DNA of 64,000 bases, taken from contig NZ_WTEY01000001.1 in NCBI RefSeq assembly GCF_009795805.1, positions 372,001 through 436,000 of the forward strand, read 5' to 3'. Source of the stretch: Gilliamella sp. Pra-s52 (GTDB taxonomy: Bacteria > Pseudomonadota > Gammaproteobacteria > Enterobacterales > Orbaceae). Of the stretch, positions 42,047 through 51,440 are shown in pieces. Below the pieces are notes generated by a model. That model did no database searches. It was not told where the DNA came from and saw nothing but the letters and a program-made list of their open reading frames with translations. A program made the translations under genes and the position numbers. Numbering within the stretch: the stretch's first letter is position 1; every line of letters begins with the position of its first letter.

Positions 42047-43297
42047 TTATTTTTTAGGCGCTTTAACGCTAGCCATCAAAATAACAGATAAAACTAAAGA
42101 TACGCCCATAAAGATATATGACGCTCCGGCACTGCCCGTTGCCGCATTGATAACACCCACTAACCAAGCACCAATAAATGCGCCAAGTGCTCCAAAACTG
42201 TTAATTAATCCAATCGATACACCCGATACATTGCTTGGTAATAATTCAGGAATTAAAGCAAAGAAAGGTCCATAAGGTGCGTACATACAGCCAGCAGCAA
42301 GTGATAAAAGCACAAAACAGATCCAAAAATGTTCAGCCCCAAGCAAATAAGCAGTAAAAAAAGCAATGGTTGCGACAAGTAATAATGGCCAAACAAAAAG
42401 TTTACGATTTTGTAGTTTGTCAGAATAGAAAGAGACAATTAACATCATAGCAATCGCAACAAAATAAGGAATAGCCGCAAACCAACCAACCGATATAATA
42501 TCAACATTGCCTGCCGATTTGATGATTGACGGCATCCACATCATAAAGCCATATACACCAATACTCCATAATGCGTGCACTGCACAGAGTTTAATAACAC
42601 TGGCAGAACGGAACGCTTCGCCATAGTTACGCATGGGTTTGATATTTTGTTGTTCTTTATCCATGACAGCTTTAAAATCAGCTTTTTCGGCGTCGGTGAG
42701 CCATTTAACTTCGGATGGTTTGTCACGAACAAGGAACCACCACACTACTGCCCATAATACAGCTGGTAAGCCTTCAATTATGAACATTTCGCGCCAACCA
42801 TAAAGGTCGATTAAGTGCGCTGATACAATTGACATCCACAATACGGTTACAGGATTACCTAAAACTAAAAATGTATTGGCTTTTGAACGTTCGGCTTTAG
42901 TAAACCATGTACTGATATAAATTAACATTGATGGCATAACTGCTGCTTCAACAATACCGAGAACAAAACGGATCGCCATAAGTGTTGGAATATTACTGAC
43001 CATCCCTGTCAATGCGGCACATAATCCCCACAGTATTAAACACACAAAAATCAGCTTACGAACACTTCGCTTAACTGCATAAACCGATCCCGGTACTTGA
43101 AAAAAGAAATAACCAAGGAAAAAAAGAGCGCCAATTAATGACGAAGTGCTTGGACTGATGTCTAAATCTTTATTAATCCCCGCTGCAGAGGCAAAGCCAT
43201 AATTGGCTCGATCTAAATAAGCTAAACTATAAGTAATAAAAATGATTGGCATTAAACGCCACCAACGAGACGGCGCTAGTTTGTTTGTTATATTCAT
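42047..43297 (-). CDS. MFS transporter, anion:cation symporter (ACS) type
   Basis: 416 residues, about 12 transmembrane helices. The first loop has the ACS-family pattern S-L-A-Y-L-D-R-A-N-Y-G-F, and a cytoplasmic middle loop of ~40 polar residues lies near 190-225. ACS carriers move sugar acids and organic anions. Lying between idnR and idnO, this one probably imports gluconate, 5-ketogluconate or idonate, replacing the unrelated IdnT/GntP carrier of enterics. Substrate is inferred from context. Confidence 0.85.
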   Translation of the reverse strand: MNITNKLAPSRWWRLMPIIFITYSLAYLDRANYGFASAAGINKDLDISPSTSSLIGALFFLGYFFFQVPGSVYAVKRSVRKLIFVCLILWGLCAALTGMVSNIPTLMAIRFVLGIVEAAVMPSMLIYISTWFTKAERSKANTFLVLGNPVTVLWMSIVSAHLIDLYGWREMFIIEGLPAVLWAVVWWFLVRDKPSEVKWLTDAEKADFKAVMDKEQQNIKPMRNYGEAFRSASVIKLCAVHALWSIGVYGFMMWMPSIIKSAGNVDIISVGWFAAIPYFVAIAMMLIVSFYSDKLQNRKLFVWPLLLVATIAFFTAYLLGAEHFWICFVLLSLAAGCMYAPYGPFFALIPELLPSNVSGVSIGLINSFGALGAFIGAWLVGVINAATGSAGASYIFMGVSLVLSVILMASVKAPKK

Positions 43298-43437
43298 GTT
43301 TTATTCTCGCTTTCAATTAATCATAAAGTGATTTTGCGACAATTTTCATCCCTATTTTTATCAATTTTTTATTTATATATATTGTTTTAACCTTCCTTGA
43401 TTTAAGTCCGTAAAAATACAATTGTCGCAATATGGCT

Positions 43438-44202
43438 CTAAACTGCCGCTAACATTCCGCCATCAACATAAAGAATATGCCCATTAACAAAGTTTGATGC
43501 AGCAGACGACAAAAACACCGCCGAGCCAATAAGTTCTTCAGGTTTCCCCCAGCGAGCGGCAGGCGTTCTTTGACATAACCATTGAGTAAATTCTTTGTTT
43601 TCAACCAAAGCTTTGCACATCTCGGTATCAAAATAACCAGGCCCAATACCATTGACTTGAATGTTGTAACGTGCAAGTTCAACGCACATACCTTTTACAA
43701 GCATTTTCACTGCACCTTTTGATGCGGCATAGGGGGTAATGGTGTCGCGACCGAGTTCGCTTTGCATTGAACAAATATGGATAATCTTTCCTTGCTTACG
43801 TTTGATCATGTGCTTAGCGACTTGCTGTGAAACTAAAAAAACCGCTTTTTGGTTAACATTAATGACGGCATCCCAATCTGCTTCAGGAAATTCAATAAAC
43901 GGATGACGGCGTTGAATACCCGCGTTATTGATTAATATATCAATAGGTCCGATCTCTTTTTCAATATAATTAATGGCATTTTCGACTGAATCATAACTGG
44001 TTACATCAAAACCGACGCCAACGGCATCAATGCCTTGTGATTTAAGTTGGTTTGCTGCATTTTCAGCACGTTCTTGGGTAATATCATTAATAATGATACT
44101 TGCTCCATATTGCCCTAAACCTGTGGCAAGCAAATTACCAATACCTTGTGCTGAACCTGTAATTAAAGCGCGTTTTCCTTTTAGTTCAAATAAAGATTGC
44201 AT
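43438..44202 (-). CDS. idnO: Gluconate 5-dehydrogenase (5-ketogluconate reductase) IdnO
   Basis: NAD(P)H-dependent SDR that interconverts 5-keto-D-gluconate and D-gluconate. The cofactor motif T-G-S-A-Q-G-I-G is at 15-22, the catalytic Ser in C-S-M-Q-S-E-L-G and Tyr/Lys in Y-A-A-S-K. Long identity to E. coli IdnO: N-N-A-G-I-Q-R-R-H-P-F, R-D-T-I-T-P-Y-A-A-S-K-G-A-V-K-M-L. 254 residues, exactly the E. coli length. The ATG at 44202 has AAGGAG seven bases upstream. idnD, idnK and idnT are not in the window. Confidence 0.93.
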   Translation of the reverse strand: MQSLFELKGKRALITGSAQGIGNLLATGLGQYGASIIINDITQERAENAANQLKSQGIDAVGVGFDVTSYDSVENAINYIEKEIGPIDILINNAGIQRRHPFIEFPEADWDAVINVNQKAVFLVSQQVAKHMIKRKQGKIIHICSMQSELGRDTITPYAASKGAVKMLVKGMCVELARYNIQVNGIGPGYFDTEMCKALVENKEFTQWLCQRTPAARWGKPEELIGSAVFLSSAASNFVNGHILYVDGGMLAAV

Positions 44203-44227
44203 GATTTTCTCCTTGTATTTCAAATAT

Positions 44228-44254
44228 TGTTATGCATAACAGTTACGCGTAACA
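44228..44254. promoter_or_regulatory. Twin IdnR/GntR-type operators upstream of idnO
   Basis: Two palindromes lie almost end to end: TGTTATGCATAACA (44228-44241, perfect) and GTTACGCGTAAC (44242-44253, perfect). Both fit the TGTTA-N4-TAACA form recognised by GntR/IdnR. They are 26 bp upstream of the idnO start. Confidence 0.75.
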
Positions 44255-44413
44255 ATATTATGGAAAAGTAAAAAAAGAAAGCCAACAATGCGTTATTTAC
44301 CATGAAAATGTTAATTCTGTGATCAATATCAAATATTATGATTTACCCGTTTTTAGGCTTGTTTAATAAAATTTTTTAATAAGTTAATACTAAACATCCC
44401 CCCTTAATTTATA

Positions 44414-44419
44414 TATAAT
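44414..44419 (+). promoter_or_regulatory. Candidate -10 of the purHD promoter
   Basis: A perfect TATAAT 45 bp upstream of the purH start. No good -35 is present at 17 bp, and I see no clear PurR box. Confidence 0.4.
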
Positions 44420-44464
44420 GCGACTCAATAATTTGAATTTTAATATCAACTTCGGAGCCCCCTC

Positions 44465-46057
44465 ATGCAGCAGTTTCGCCCCATTCGCCGTGCTTTACTT
44501 AGTGTATCCGACAAAACCGGTATTTTAGAATTTGCCAAAGCCCTATCTGAACGAAATGTAGAACTTCTTTCAACAGGGGGAACTGCAAAGCTACTTATGG
44601 ACAACCAAATACCTGTAACTGAAGTGTCAGACTACACAGGCTTTCCTGAAATGATGGATGGGCGAGTCAAAACACTACACCCCAAAATTCATGGTGCTAT
44701 TTTAGGAAGACGAGGTGTTGATGATGATATTATGCAACAACACCAAATTGCACCGATTGATATGGTGGTTGTCAACCTTTACCCATTTGCTAAAACGGTT
44801 GCCAAACCCAACTGCACATTAGAAGACGCCGTTGAAAATATCGATATTGGCGGTCCAACTATGGTGCGCTCTGCCGCTAAAAATCATAAAGATGTTGCTA
44901 TTGTGGTTGATTGTGGTGATTATGAAAATATCATTAATATGATGGATAATAACCAAAACGCCCTTTCTTTTGAATATCGCTTCAACCTTGCCATTAAAGC
45001 CTTTGAACACACCGCCAAATACGACGGCATGATTGCCAACTATTTTGGGCAACAAGTACCACCGTATATGGGCGAAACCGACAAACCAGCAGGTCAATTT
45101 CCACGCACATTAAATCTCCAATTTATAAAAAAACAGAACATGCGCTATGGTGAAAACAGCCACCAACAAGCGGCTTTTTATATTGAAGAAAGCGTTAAGG
45201 AAGCATCGATTGCAACGGCAAGACAACTGCAAGGTAAAGCACTATCTTATAACAACATTGCCGACACCGACGCTGCGCTTGAATGCGTAAAATCATTTGA
45301 ACAGCCTGCTTGCGTGATCGTCAAACACGCCAACCCTTGTGGTGTTGCGGTTAGTGACAATATCCTAAACGCCTATTTAAATGCCTATAAAACCGATCCG
45401 ACATCAGCTTTTGGGGGCATTATTGCCTTTAACCGCCCATTAGATGCGGCAACGGCTCAAGCTATTGTTCAACAACAATTTGTTGAAGTCATCATTGCCC
45501 CAATAGTCAATCAAGATGCATTAGCTATTATTGAAGCGAAAAAAAATGTACGAGTACTGGAATGTGGCGAATGGTCAACGCCTGCGACAGTCAGCCTAGA
45601 CTTTAAGCGTGTTAATGGTGGTTTATTAGTGCAAGATCGTGATTTAGGCATGGTATCGCCAAACGAACTTACCGTTGTCACCAAACGCAAACCAACAGAG
45701 CAAGAACTGTCTGATGCTTTATTTTGTTGGAAAGTGGCTAAATTTGTTAAATCCAATGCCATTGTTTATGCCAAAAACAACATGACAATTGGTATTGGCG
45801 CAGGACAGATGAGCCGAGTTTATTCCGCCAAAATCGCTGGAATCAAAGCGCAAGACGAAAACCTAGAAGTAGCGGGTTCTGTCGTTGCTTCAGATGCGTT
45901 TTTCCCATTTCGAGACGGAGTTGATGCGGCAGCAGCTGCAGGGGTAACGTGTGTAATTCAGCCCGGTGGCTCGATTCGTGATGACGAAGTGATTCAAGCT
46001 GCAAATGAACACAATATTGCAATGATATTTACAAATATGCGTCATTTTAGACATTAA
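44465..46057 (+). CDS. purH: Bifunctional AICAR formyltransferase/IMP cyclohydrolase
   Basis: Last two steps of IMP synthesis. The N-terminal cyclohydrolase domain (about 1-200) has S-V-S-D-K-T-G and S-T-G-G-T-A-K; the formyltransferase domain has the catalytic K-H-A-N-P-C-G (about 280) and F-F-P-F-R-D-G. 530 residues versus 529 in E. coli. GGAG lies eight bases before the start. purD follows 96 bp later, the conserved purHD order. Confidence 0.97.
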   Translation: MQQFRPIRRALLSVSDKTGILEFAKALSERNVELLSTGGTAKLLMDNQIPVTEVSDYTGFPEMMDGRVKTLHPKIHGAILGRRGVDDDIMQQHQIAPIDMVVVNLYPFAKTVAKPNCTLEDAVENIDIGGPTMVRSAAKNHKDVAIVVDCGDYENIINMMDNNQNALSFEYRFNLAIKAFEHTAKYDGMIANYFGQQVPPYMGETDKPAGQFPRTLNLQFIKKQNMRYGENSHQQAAFYIEESVKEASIATARQLQGKALSYNNIADTDAALECVKSFEQPACVIVKHANPCGVAVSDNILNAYLNAYKTDPTSAFGGIIAFNRPLDAATAQAIVQQQFVEVIIAPIVNQDALAIIEAKKNVRVLECGEWSTPATVSLDFKRVNGGLLVQDRDLGMVSPNELTVVTKRKPTEQELSDALFCWKVAKFVKSNAIVYAKNNMTIGIGAGQMSRVYSAKIAGIKAQDENLEVAGSVVASDAFFPFRDGVDAAAAAGVTCVIQPGGSIRDDEVIQAANEHNIAMIFTNMRHFRH

Positions 46058-46153
46058 TTTTGATATGAATAATATGGCGACTTTGCTTATTATTAAAAAT
46101 AAATTACCTATATTTATCTTTTTATTAAAAAAGACATTGTTAAAGGATCTTTT

Positions 46154-47452
46154 ATGAAAGTTTTAGTCATTGGTAATGGTGGGCGCGAACATGCGCTTGC
46201 TTGGAAAATTGCACAATCACCACGAGTATCTAAAGTCTTTGTTGCACCAGGTAATGCAGGTACTTCACTAGAGCCTAGCTTAGAAAATATCAACATCAAA
46301 GCGACCGACGTCGGTGGACTGCTTAGTTTTGCTCAGCAAGAACAAATTGATTTAACGATAGTTGGCCCCGAAGCCCCGTTAGTGATTGGCATTGTTGATA
46401 GCTTTCAAAAAGCAGGATTAAAAATCTTTGGCCCAACCAAAGCAGCTGCACAACTTGAAGGATCAAAAGCCTTTACTAAAGACTTCTTAGCTCGCCACAA
46501 TATCCCCACAGCCGAATATCAAAACTTTACCGAAGTTGCTCCAGCTATTAACTATATCCGTGAAAAAGGCGTCCCAATTGTCATTAAAGCCGACGGCCTA
46601 GCGGCTGGTAAAGGAGTGATTGTTGCCATGACCCTAAAAGAAGCCGAAGATGCCGTACATGACATGTTAGCAGGCAACGCCTTTGGCGATGCAGGGCACC
46701 GCGTTGTGATTGAAGAATTTTTAGACGGTGAAGAAGCCAGCTTTATTGTCATGGTTGATGGCAAACATGTCGAGCCAATGGCAACTAGCCAAGACCATAA
46801 ACGTGTTGGCGACGGCGATACAGGTTTAAACACGGGGGGAATGGGCGCGTATTCGCCAGCTCCTGTTGTAACTGATGCGGTTTTTGCAAAGGTAATGGAT
46901 AAGATCATCTACCCAACCGTTAACGGTATGGCGCAAGAAGGCAATGTCTATGTTGGCTTTTTATATGCTGGCTTAATGATTGACAAAGATGGCAACCCCA
47001 AAGTTATTGAATTCAACTGCCGATTTGGCGATCCTGAAACACAACCAATTATGATGCGAATGCAATCCGATCTGGTCGAACTCTGCCTTGCGGCAGTGGA
47101 TGGCAAATTAGATACCGTCAAATCAAAATGGGATCCAAGACCTGCATTAGGCGTGGTGCTTGCCGCTGGTGGTTACCCAGGCAAATATAATACCAAAGAT
47201 GTCATCCTTGGATTGCCTGCCGAATCAACCGAAGATTGCAAAATCTTTCATGCGGGTACTAGTTTAGAAAAAGGGCGTGTTCACACTAATGGCGGGCGAG
47301 TATTGTGCATAACCGCACTTGGTAACACGGTACTTGAAGCCCAACAACGGGCTTATCAACAAGCCAAAGACATCTATTGGCATGGTTGTTTTTATCGGCA
47401 TGATATAGGTTACCGTGCGATTGAGCGAGAGCAAAACGGCCATAAATCTTAA
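46154..47452 (+). CDS. purD: Phosphoribosylamine-glycine ligase
   Basis: ATP-grasp enzyme forming GAR in purine synthesis. It starts with G-N-G-G-R-E-H-A-L-A-W, has the ATP-grasp segments G-L-A-A-G-K-G-V and F-N-C-R-F-G-D-P-E-T-Q, and is 432 residues, near the 429 of E. coli. The gene is complete, but its last ~310 bp (from about 47135) and the following ~110 bp are repeated twice downstream. The C-terminus E-R-E-Q-N-G-H-K-S is longer than the E-R-E-Q-N-K of the most distal copy, suggesting that this 3' end was brought in by the inserted cassettes. Confidence 0.96.
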   Translation: MKVLVIGNGGREHALAWKIAQSPRVSKVFVAPGNAGTSLEPSLENINIKATDVGGLLSFAQQEQIDLTIVGPEAPLVIGIVDSFQKAGLKIFGPTKAAAQLEGSKAFTKDFLARHNIPTAEYQNFTEVAPAINYIREKGVPIVIKADGLAAGKGVIVAMTLKEAEDAVHDMLAGNAFGDAGHRVVIEEFLDGEEASFIVMVDGKHVEPMATSQDHKRVGDGDTGLNTGGMGAYSPAPVVTDAVFAKVMDKIIYPTVNGMAQEGNVYVGFLYAGLMIDKDGNPKVIEFNCRFGDPETQPIMMRMQSDLVELCLAAVDGKLDTVKSKWDPRPALGVVLAAGGYPGKYNTKDVILGLPAESTEDCKIFHAGTSLEKGRVHTNGGRVLCITALGNTVLEAQQRAYQQAKDIYWHGCFYRHDIGYRAIEREQNGHKS

Positions 47453-47466
47453 TTTCTAAAGTTAAT

Positions 47467-47488
47467 TATGGCGTTTAATGACGCCATA
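47467..47488 (+). terminator. purD-distal hairpin (repeated at 49598-49619)
   Basis: 8-bp stem TATGGCGT / ACGCCATA with loop TTAATG, 14 bp after the purD stop. No T-run follows. An identical hairpin sits after the second purD tail; the third tail has a different one. Confidence 0.5.
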
Positions 47489-47565
47489 GTAGGTATGAAC
47501 GAACAATTAACGCAATGCTCATCAATTCTTATTAAATTTTTAAATAAAAGAATGGGAGAAGGGAA

Positions 47566-48831
47566 GTGAACAAATTATTAGCAGTGTTGGGCGATGATAC
47601 GACAACTGGTGGTAAAGTAATTTCCGCATCAAATGGAGGGTTTTCTCAAGGTCAAGGCATTGCATGCTTAGGCGATTACGCAAGTTGTCCTAAATGTACA
47701 AAAGGGTATGGTTCCATTATTGAAGGAACATATGATTGTATTGTAGATGTCCAATAGGCGATAATCGAATTATCGCCACTAAAAGCTTTGCTTATGTTAA
47801 TGTTGCAATCCATTCATCAGCGAAAAGCTCAAGTTTTAAAATACCTAGCCCTTCAGAAACCTCATTACCTATCTTTCAAAACCTGATGTATACGCAAAGT
47901 GACTCACCACTTGAAATGAGTGATGATACTTCAAAAATTCGATTGGATGCCAAGCGCTTAATGGATTGCACCCACGAACTATGCGAAAAACACCTTTATT
48001 ATAACGAAATAAAACAATCTTTTATTGATGATGTTGATACATATGCCATGAATATTGTCAATAAAGTTGAAAGTGGAGAAATGAGTTATGAGGAAGGCGC
48101 AAAGAAAATAAAGACTGAAGAAAATAATTTATTAGAGCAAAGTTTTATATGGTTGAAAAATGGTTTGTCTATTTTTGGTGGTGTAGGAATGATTCAAACT
48201 AGGAGTAGCACTTTGTTCTGTGTGGTCATGTCTTATTGGTGCCCCTATGATAGCGCATGGAGTAAATGGAATATATGAAGGAGGAGCTGGCATTGTTAAT
48301 GGTGTTATGAACGAGATTGATGGCGGCAACAGAAGTATGGAAGTTGATGGGCCTTTAAGAGGTTGGTATAAAGATGCTACCGAGTCTTTAGGTTTTGATT
48401 CTTCAATAGGTGATATTGCTTATGATAGTTTAGATTTAAGTATGTCAGTAGGGGCTAAGTTGAAATTAGTGCCGAAACTGAATAAGTTTGGTGATCCGAG
48501 ATTTAAATTATTTAAATATGGTCGCAGTAATTTAGAAAATGCTTACAAACAAATGAGTAAGAAATTATTAACTTTTGAAATAGGTAGTGATCTATTATCT
48601 TTTTATCAGCTGCGTGAAAAATTAAAAAAAGCTTTTGTACTTAATAAAGATACCAACCAAGTGAGCATGGTTGTTAAAGAGCCAGAAACAATTATTAATA
48701 CAGGACAAATTGTTGAGAATTGTTCATTGATAATCACAATAGGTAATGATGATGCACCAGATTATTATAGCTGTGAAAGTAGTGATGGTTCAACATATAG
48801 AAAAGATAGAGACGGTAATATTATAAAATAA
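47566..48831 (+). pseudogene. PAAR-domain toxin, copy 1, frameshifted
   Basis: Disrupted copy of the gene at 49696. At 47749/47750 a 43-bp segment present in copy 2 is missing; it is bounded in copy 2 by GATG direct repeats, which points to slippage. The shift causes a stop at 47755-47757 within the PAAR domain. About 450 bp later (near 48201) a +1 insertion restores the frame, and a 3-bp in-frame loss follows near 48225. The C-terminal ~200 codons are therefore intact but separated from the PAAR part. GTG start at 47566. Downstream immunity gene copy 1 is intact. Confidence 0.9.
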
Positions 48832-48841
48832 GGAGATTTGC

Positions 48842-49153
48842 ATGGCTATTAAAATGTGGGTTAGCTATTATTTTTTTGCTATTGTTGGGTGTTTTATTCG
48901 GCGCTATTTCTCGGGATATATTGCAATGGACTATGAAAATGATAAGACTTTAAATTGTAAACGACGTTTAGCTCTTTTTTATTTTTATTTTATTTTTTTA
49001 TATAGCCTGTTTATGATAAGTCAGCCAGGAGAAGGGCTTTTTTTAGAACTTGTTTTTTTCTGGTCAGCTGTTTTTATTTTTATATTGTATGTATTTTTTA
49101 TTAGCTTTCTTGAAACACCACGTAGATACATAAAAAGGAAAAAATGGAAATGA
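48842..49153 (+). CDS. Small membrane protein, probable immunity protein, copy 1
   Basis: 103 residues with three hydrophobic segments (about 6-22, 43-59, 68-90) and a basic C-terminus (R-R-Y-I-K-R-K-K-W-K). It starts 10 bp after the toxin copy-1 stop, with AAGGAG upstream. It differs from copy 2 mainly at residues 3-5, 25, 32, 39, 52-58 and 66-71, while the last third is identical. A small multi-pass membrane protein directly after a toxin with a hydrophobic core is the usual layout for immunity to membrane-active toxins. No family was recognised. Confidence 0.7.
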   Translation: MAIKMWVSYYFFAIVGCFIRRYFSGYIAMDYENDKTLNCKRRLALFYFYFIFLYSLFMISQPGEGLFLELVFFWSAVFIFILYVFFISFLETPRRYIKRKKWK

Positions 49154-49265
49154 TTAATTGAAGTTAAATAGAAGCTGTTGATATTTTGTATTAATCATAT
49201 GTCTATTTATATTTTTAGCCATATTATGCAACATGCTAATGTGGCTATACCGACATAATTTCTAG

Positions 49266-49583
49266 CCAAGACCTGCATTAGGTGTGGTGCTTGTCGCTGG
49301 CGGTTACCCAGGCAAATATAATACCAAAGATGTCATCCTTGGATTGTCTGCCGAATCAACCGAAGATTGCAAAATCTTTCATGCGGGTACTAGTTTAGAA
49401 AAAGGGCGTGTTCACACTAATGGCGGGCGAGTATTGTGCATAACCGCACTTGGTAACACGGTACTTGAAGCCCAACAACGGGCTTATCAGCAAGCCAAAG
49501 ACATCTATTGGCATGGTTGTTTTTATCGGCATGATATAGGTTACCGTGCGATTGAGCGAGAGCAAAACGGCCATAAATCTTAA
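49266..49583 (+). pseudogene. purD 3'-end fragment, tail 1
   Basis: Reproduces the last ~106 codons of purD, including the stop, with a few substitutions (for example V for A in the V-L-A-A-G-G segment). The frame is open but there is no ribosome binding site or start. It abuts the spacer sequence CTAG before CCAAGACC. Probably a recombination relic or homology arm rather than a gene. Confidence 0.88.
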
Positions 49584-49695
49584 TTTCTAAAGTTAATTAT
49601 GGCGTTTAATGACGCCATAATAGGTATGAACGAACAATTAACTCAATGCTCATCAATTCTTATTAAATTTTTAAATAAAAGAATGGGAGAAGGGA

Positions 49696-51006
49696 GTGAA
49701 CAAATTATTAGCAGTGTTGGGCGATGATACGACAACTGGTGGTAAAGTAATTTCCGCATCAAATGGAGGGTTTTCTCAAGGTCAAGGCATTGCATGCTTA
49801 GGCGATTACGCAAGTTGTCCTAAATGTACAAAAGGGTACGGTTCCATTATTGAAGGAACATATGATTGTATTGTAGATGGTAAACCGGCTGCCTATGATG
49901 GTTGCATTGTAGCTTGTGGATGTCCAATAGGTGAGAATCGAATTATCGCCACTAAAAGCTTTATTTATGTTAATGTTGCAATCCATTCATCAGCGAAAAG
50001 CTCAAGTTTTAAAATGCCTAGCTCTTCAAAAACCTCATTACCTATTTTTCAAAACCTGATGTATACGCAAAGTGACTCACCACTTGAAATAAGTGATGAT
50101 ACTTCAAAAATTCGATTGGATGCCAAGCGCTTAATGGATTGCACCCACGAACTATGCGAAAAACACCTTTATTATAACGAAATAAAACAATCTTTTATTG
50201 ATGATGTTGATACATATGCCATGAATATTGTCAATAAAGTTGAAAGTGGAGAAATGAGTTATGAGGAAGGCGCAAAGAAAATAAAGACTGAAGAAAATAA
50301 TTTATGGAAACAAAGTTTTATATGGTCGAAAAATGGTTTGTCTATTTTTGGTGGTGTAGGAATGATTCAAACTGGGGTAGCACTTTGTTCTGTGGGATTG
50401 TCATGTCTTATTGGTGCCCCTATGATAGCGCATGGAGGAAATGGAATATATGAAGGAGGAGCTGGCATTGTTAATGGTGTTATGAACGAGATTGATGGCG
50501 GCAACAGAAGTATGGAAGTTGATGGGCCTTTAAGAGGTTGGTATAAAGATGCTACCGAGTCTTTAGGTTTTGATTCTTCAATAGGTGATATTGCTTATGA
50601 TAGTTTAGATTTAAGTATGTCAGTAGGGGCTAAGTTGAAATTAGTGCCGAAACTGAATAAGTTTGGTAATCCAATATTTAAATTATTTAAATATGGTCGC
50701 CGTGATTTAGAAAACGCTTACAAACAAATGAGTAAGAAATTATTAACTGTGGAAATTCTTGGTGATGCTATTTCTCTTAGAGAACTAGCTAATCAGTTAA
50801 AAAAAGCTTTTATACTTAATAAAGATACCAACCAAGTGAGCATGGTTGTTAAAGAGCCAGAAACAATTATTAATACAGGACAAATTGTTGAGAATTGTTC
50901 ATTGATAATCACAATAGGTAATGATGATGCACCAGATTATTATAGCTGTGAAAGTAGTGATGGTTCAACATATAGAAAAGATAGAGACGGTAATATTATA
51001 AAATAA
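49696..51006 (+). CDS. PAAR-domain specialised effector (T6SS toxin candidate), intact
   Basis: 436 residues, GTG start with GGAG upstream. Residues 1-~90 form a PAAR domain (G-D-D-T-T-T-G-G-K-V, G-D-Y-A-S-C-P-K-C, D-G-K-P-A-A-Y-D-G, C-G-C-P-I-G), which caps the VgrG spike of type VI secretion systems. A helical middle (~125-220) leads to a Gly-rich hydrophobic hairpin (about 222-265: F-G-G-V-G-M-I-Q-T-G-V-A ... A-G-I-V-N-G) resembling DUF4225-type toxin regions, then a variable C-terminal part. Membrane activity is plausible but inferred. Residues ~335-385 differ from copy 1 while flanks are identical. No other T6SS gene is in the window. Confidence 0.8.
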   Translation: MNKLLAVLGDDTTTGGKVISASNGGFSQGQGIACLGDYASCPKCTKGYGSIIEGTYDCIVDGKPAAYDGCIVACGCPIGENRIIATKSFIYVNVAIHSSAKSSSFKMPSSSKTSLPIFQNLMYTQSDSPLEISDDTSKIRLDAKRLMDCTHELCEKHLYYNEIKQSFIDDVDTYAMNIVNKVESGEMSYEEGAKKIKTEENNLWKQSFIWSKNGLSIFGGVGMIQTGVALCSVGLSCLIGAPMIAHGGNGIYEGGAGIVNGVMNEIDGGNRSMEVDGPLRGWYKDATESLGFDSSIGDIAYDSLDLSMSVGAKLKLVPKLNKFGNPIFKLFKYGRRDLENAYKQMSKKLLTVEILGDAISLRELANQLKKAFILNKDTNQVSMVVKEPETIINTGQIVENCSLIITIGNDDAPDYYSCESSDGSTYRKDRDGNIIK

Positions 51007-51016
51007 GGAGATTTGC

Positions 51017-51328
51017 ATGGCTGTTGAAATATGGGTTAGCTATTATTTTTTTGCTATTGTTGGGTGTTTTATTCGGCGCTATTTTTCGGAATATATTGCA
51101 ATGGACTACAATAATGACAAAACTTTAAATCGTAAACGACGTTTAGCTCTTTTTTATTTTTATTTTATTTCTTTATATAGCCTGTTAATTATAAGTCAGC
51201 CAGGAGAAGGTTTTTTTTCAAATATTATTTTTTTCTGGTCAGCTGTTTTTATTTTTATATTGTATGTATTTTTTATTAGCTTTCTTGAAACACCACGTAG
51301 ATACATAAAAAGGAAAAAATGGAAATGA
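51017..51328 (+). CDS. Small membrane protein, probable immunity protein, copy 2
   Basis: 103 residues with the same three-helix plan as copy 1 and about 17 substitutions, clustered around the first helix start, the loop after it and the loop between helices two and three. AAGGAG precedes the ATG, 10 bp after the intact toxin stop, so it should be co-translated with that toxin. Immunity function is inferred from position, size and topology. Confidence 0.72.
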   Translation: MAVEIWVSYYFFAIVGCFIRRYFSEYIAMDYNNDKTLNRKRRLALFYFYFISLYSLLIISQPGEGFFSNIIFFWSAVFIFILYVFFISFLETPRRYIKRKKWK

Positions 51329-51440
51329 TTAATTGAAGTTAAATAGAAGCTGTTGATATTTTGTATTAATCATATGTCTATTTATATTTTTAGCCATATT
51401 ATGCAACATGCTAATGTGGCTATACCGACATAATTTCTAG

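Noticed and set aside
49284-49583. 100-codon ORF as a separate gene
   Set aside because: It is the duplicated purD tail, internal to the coding frame, with no ribosome binding site; treated as a gene fragment.
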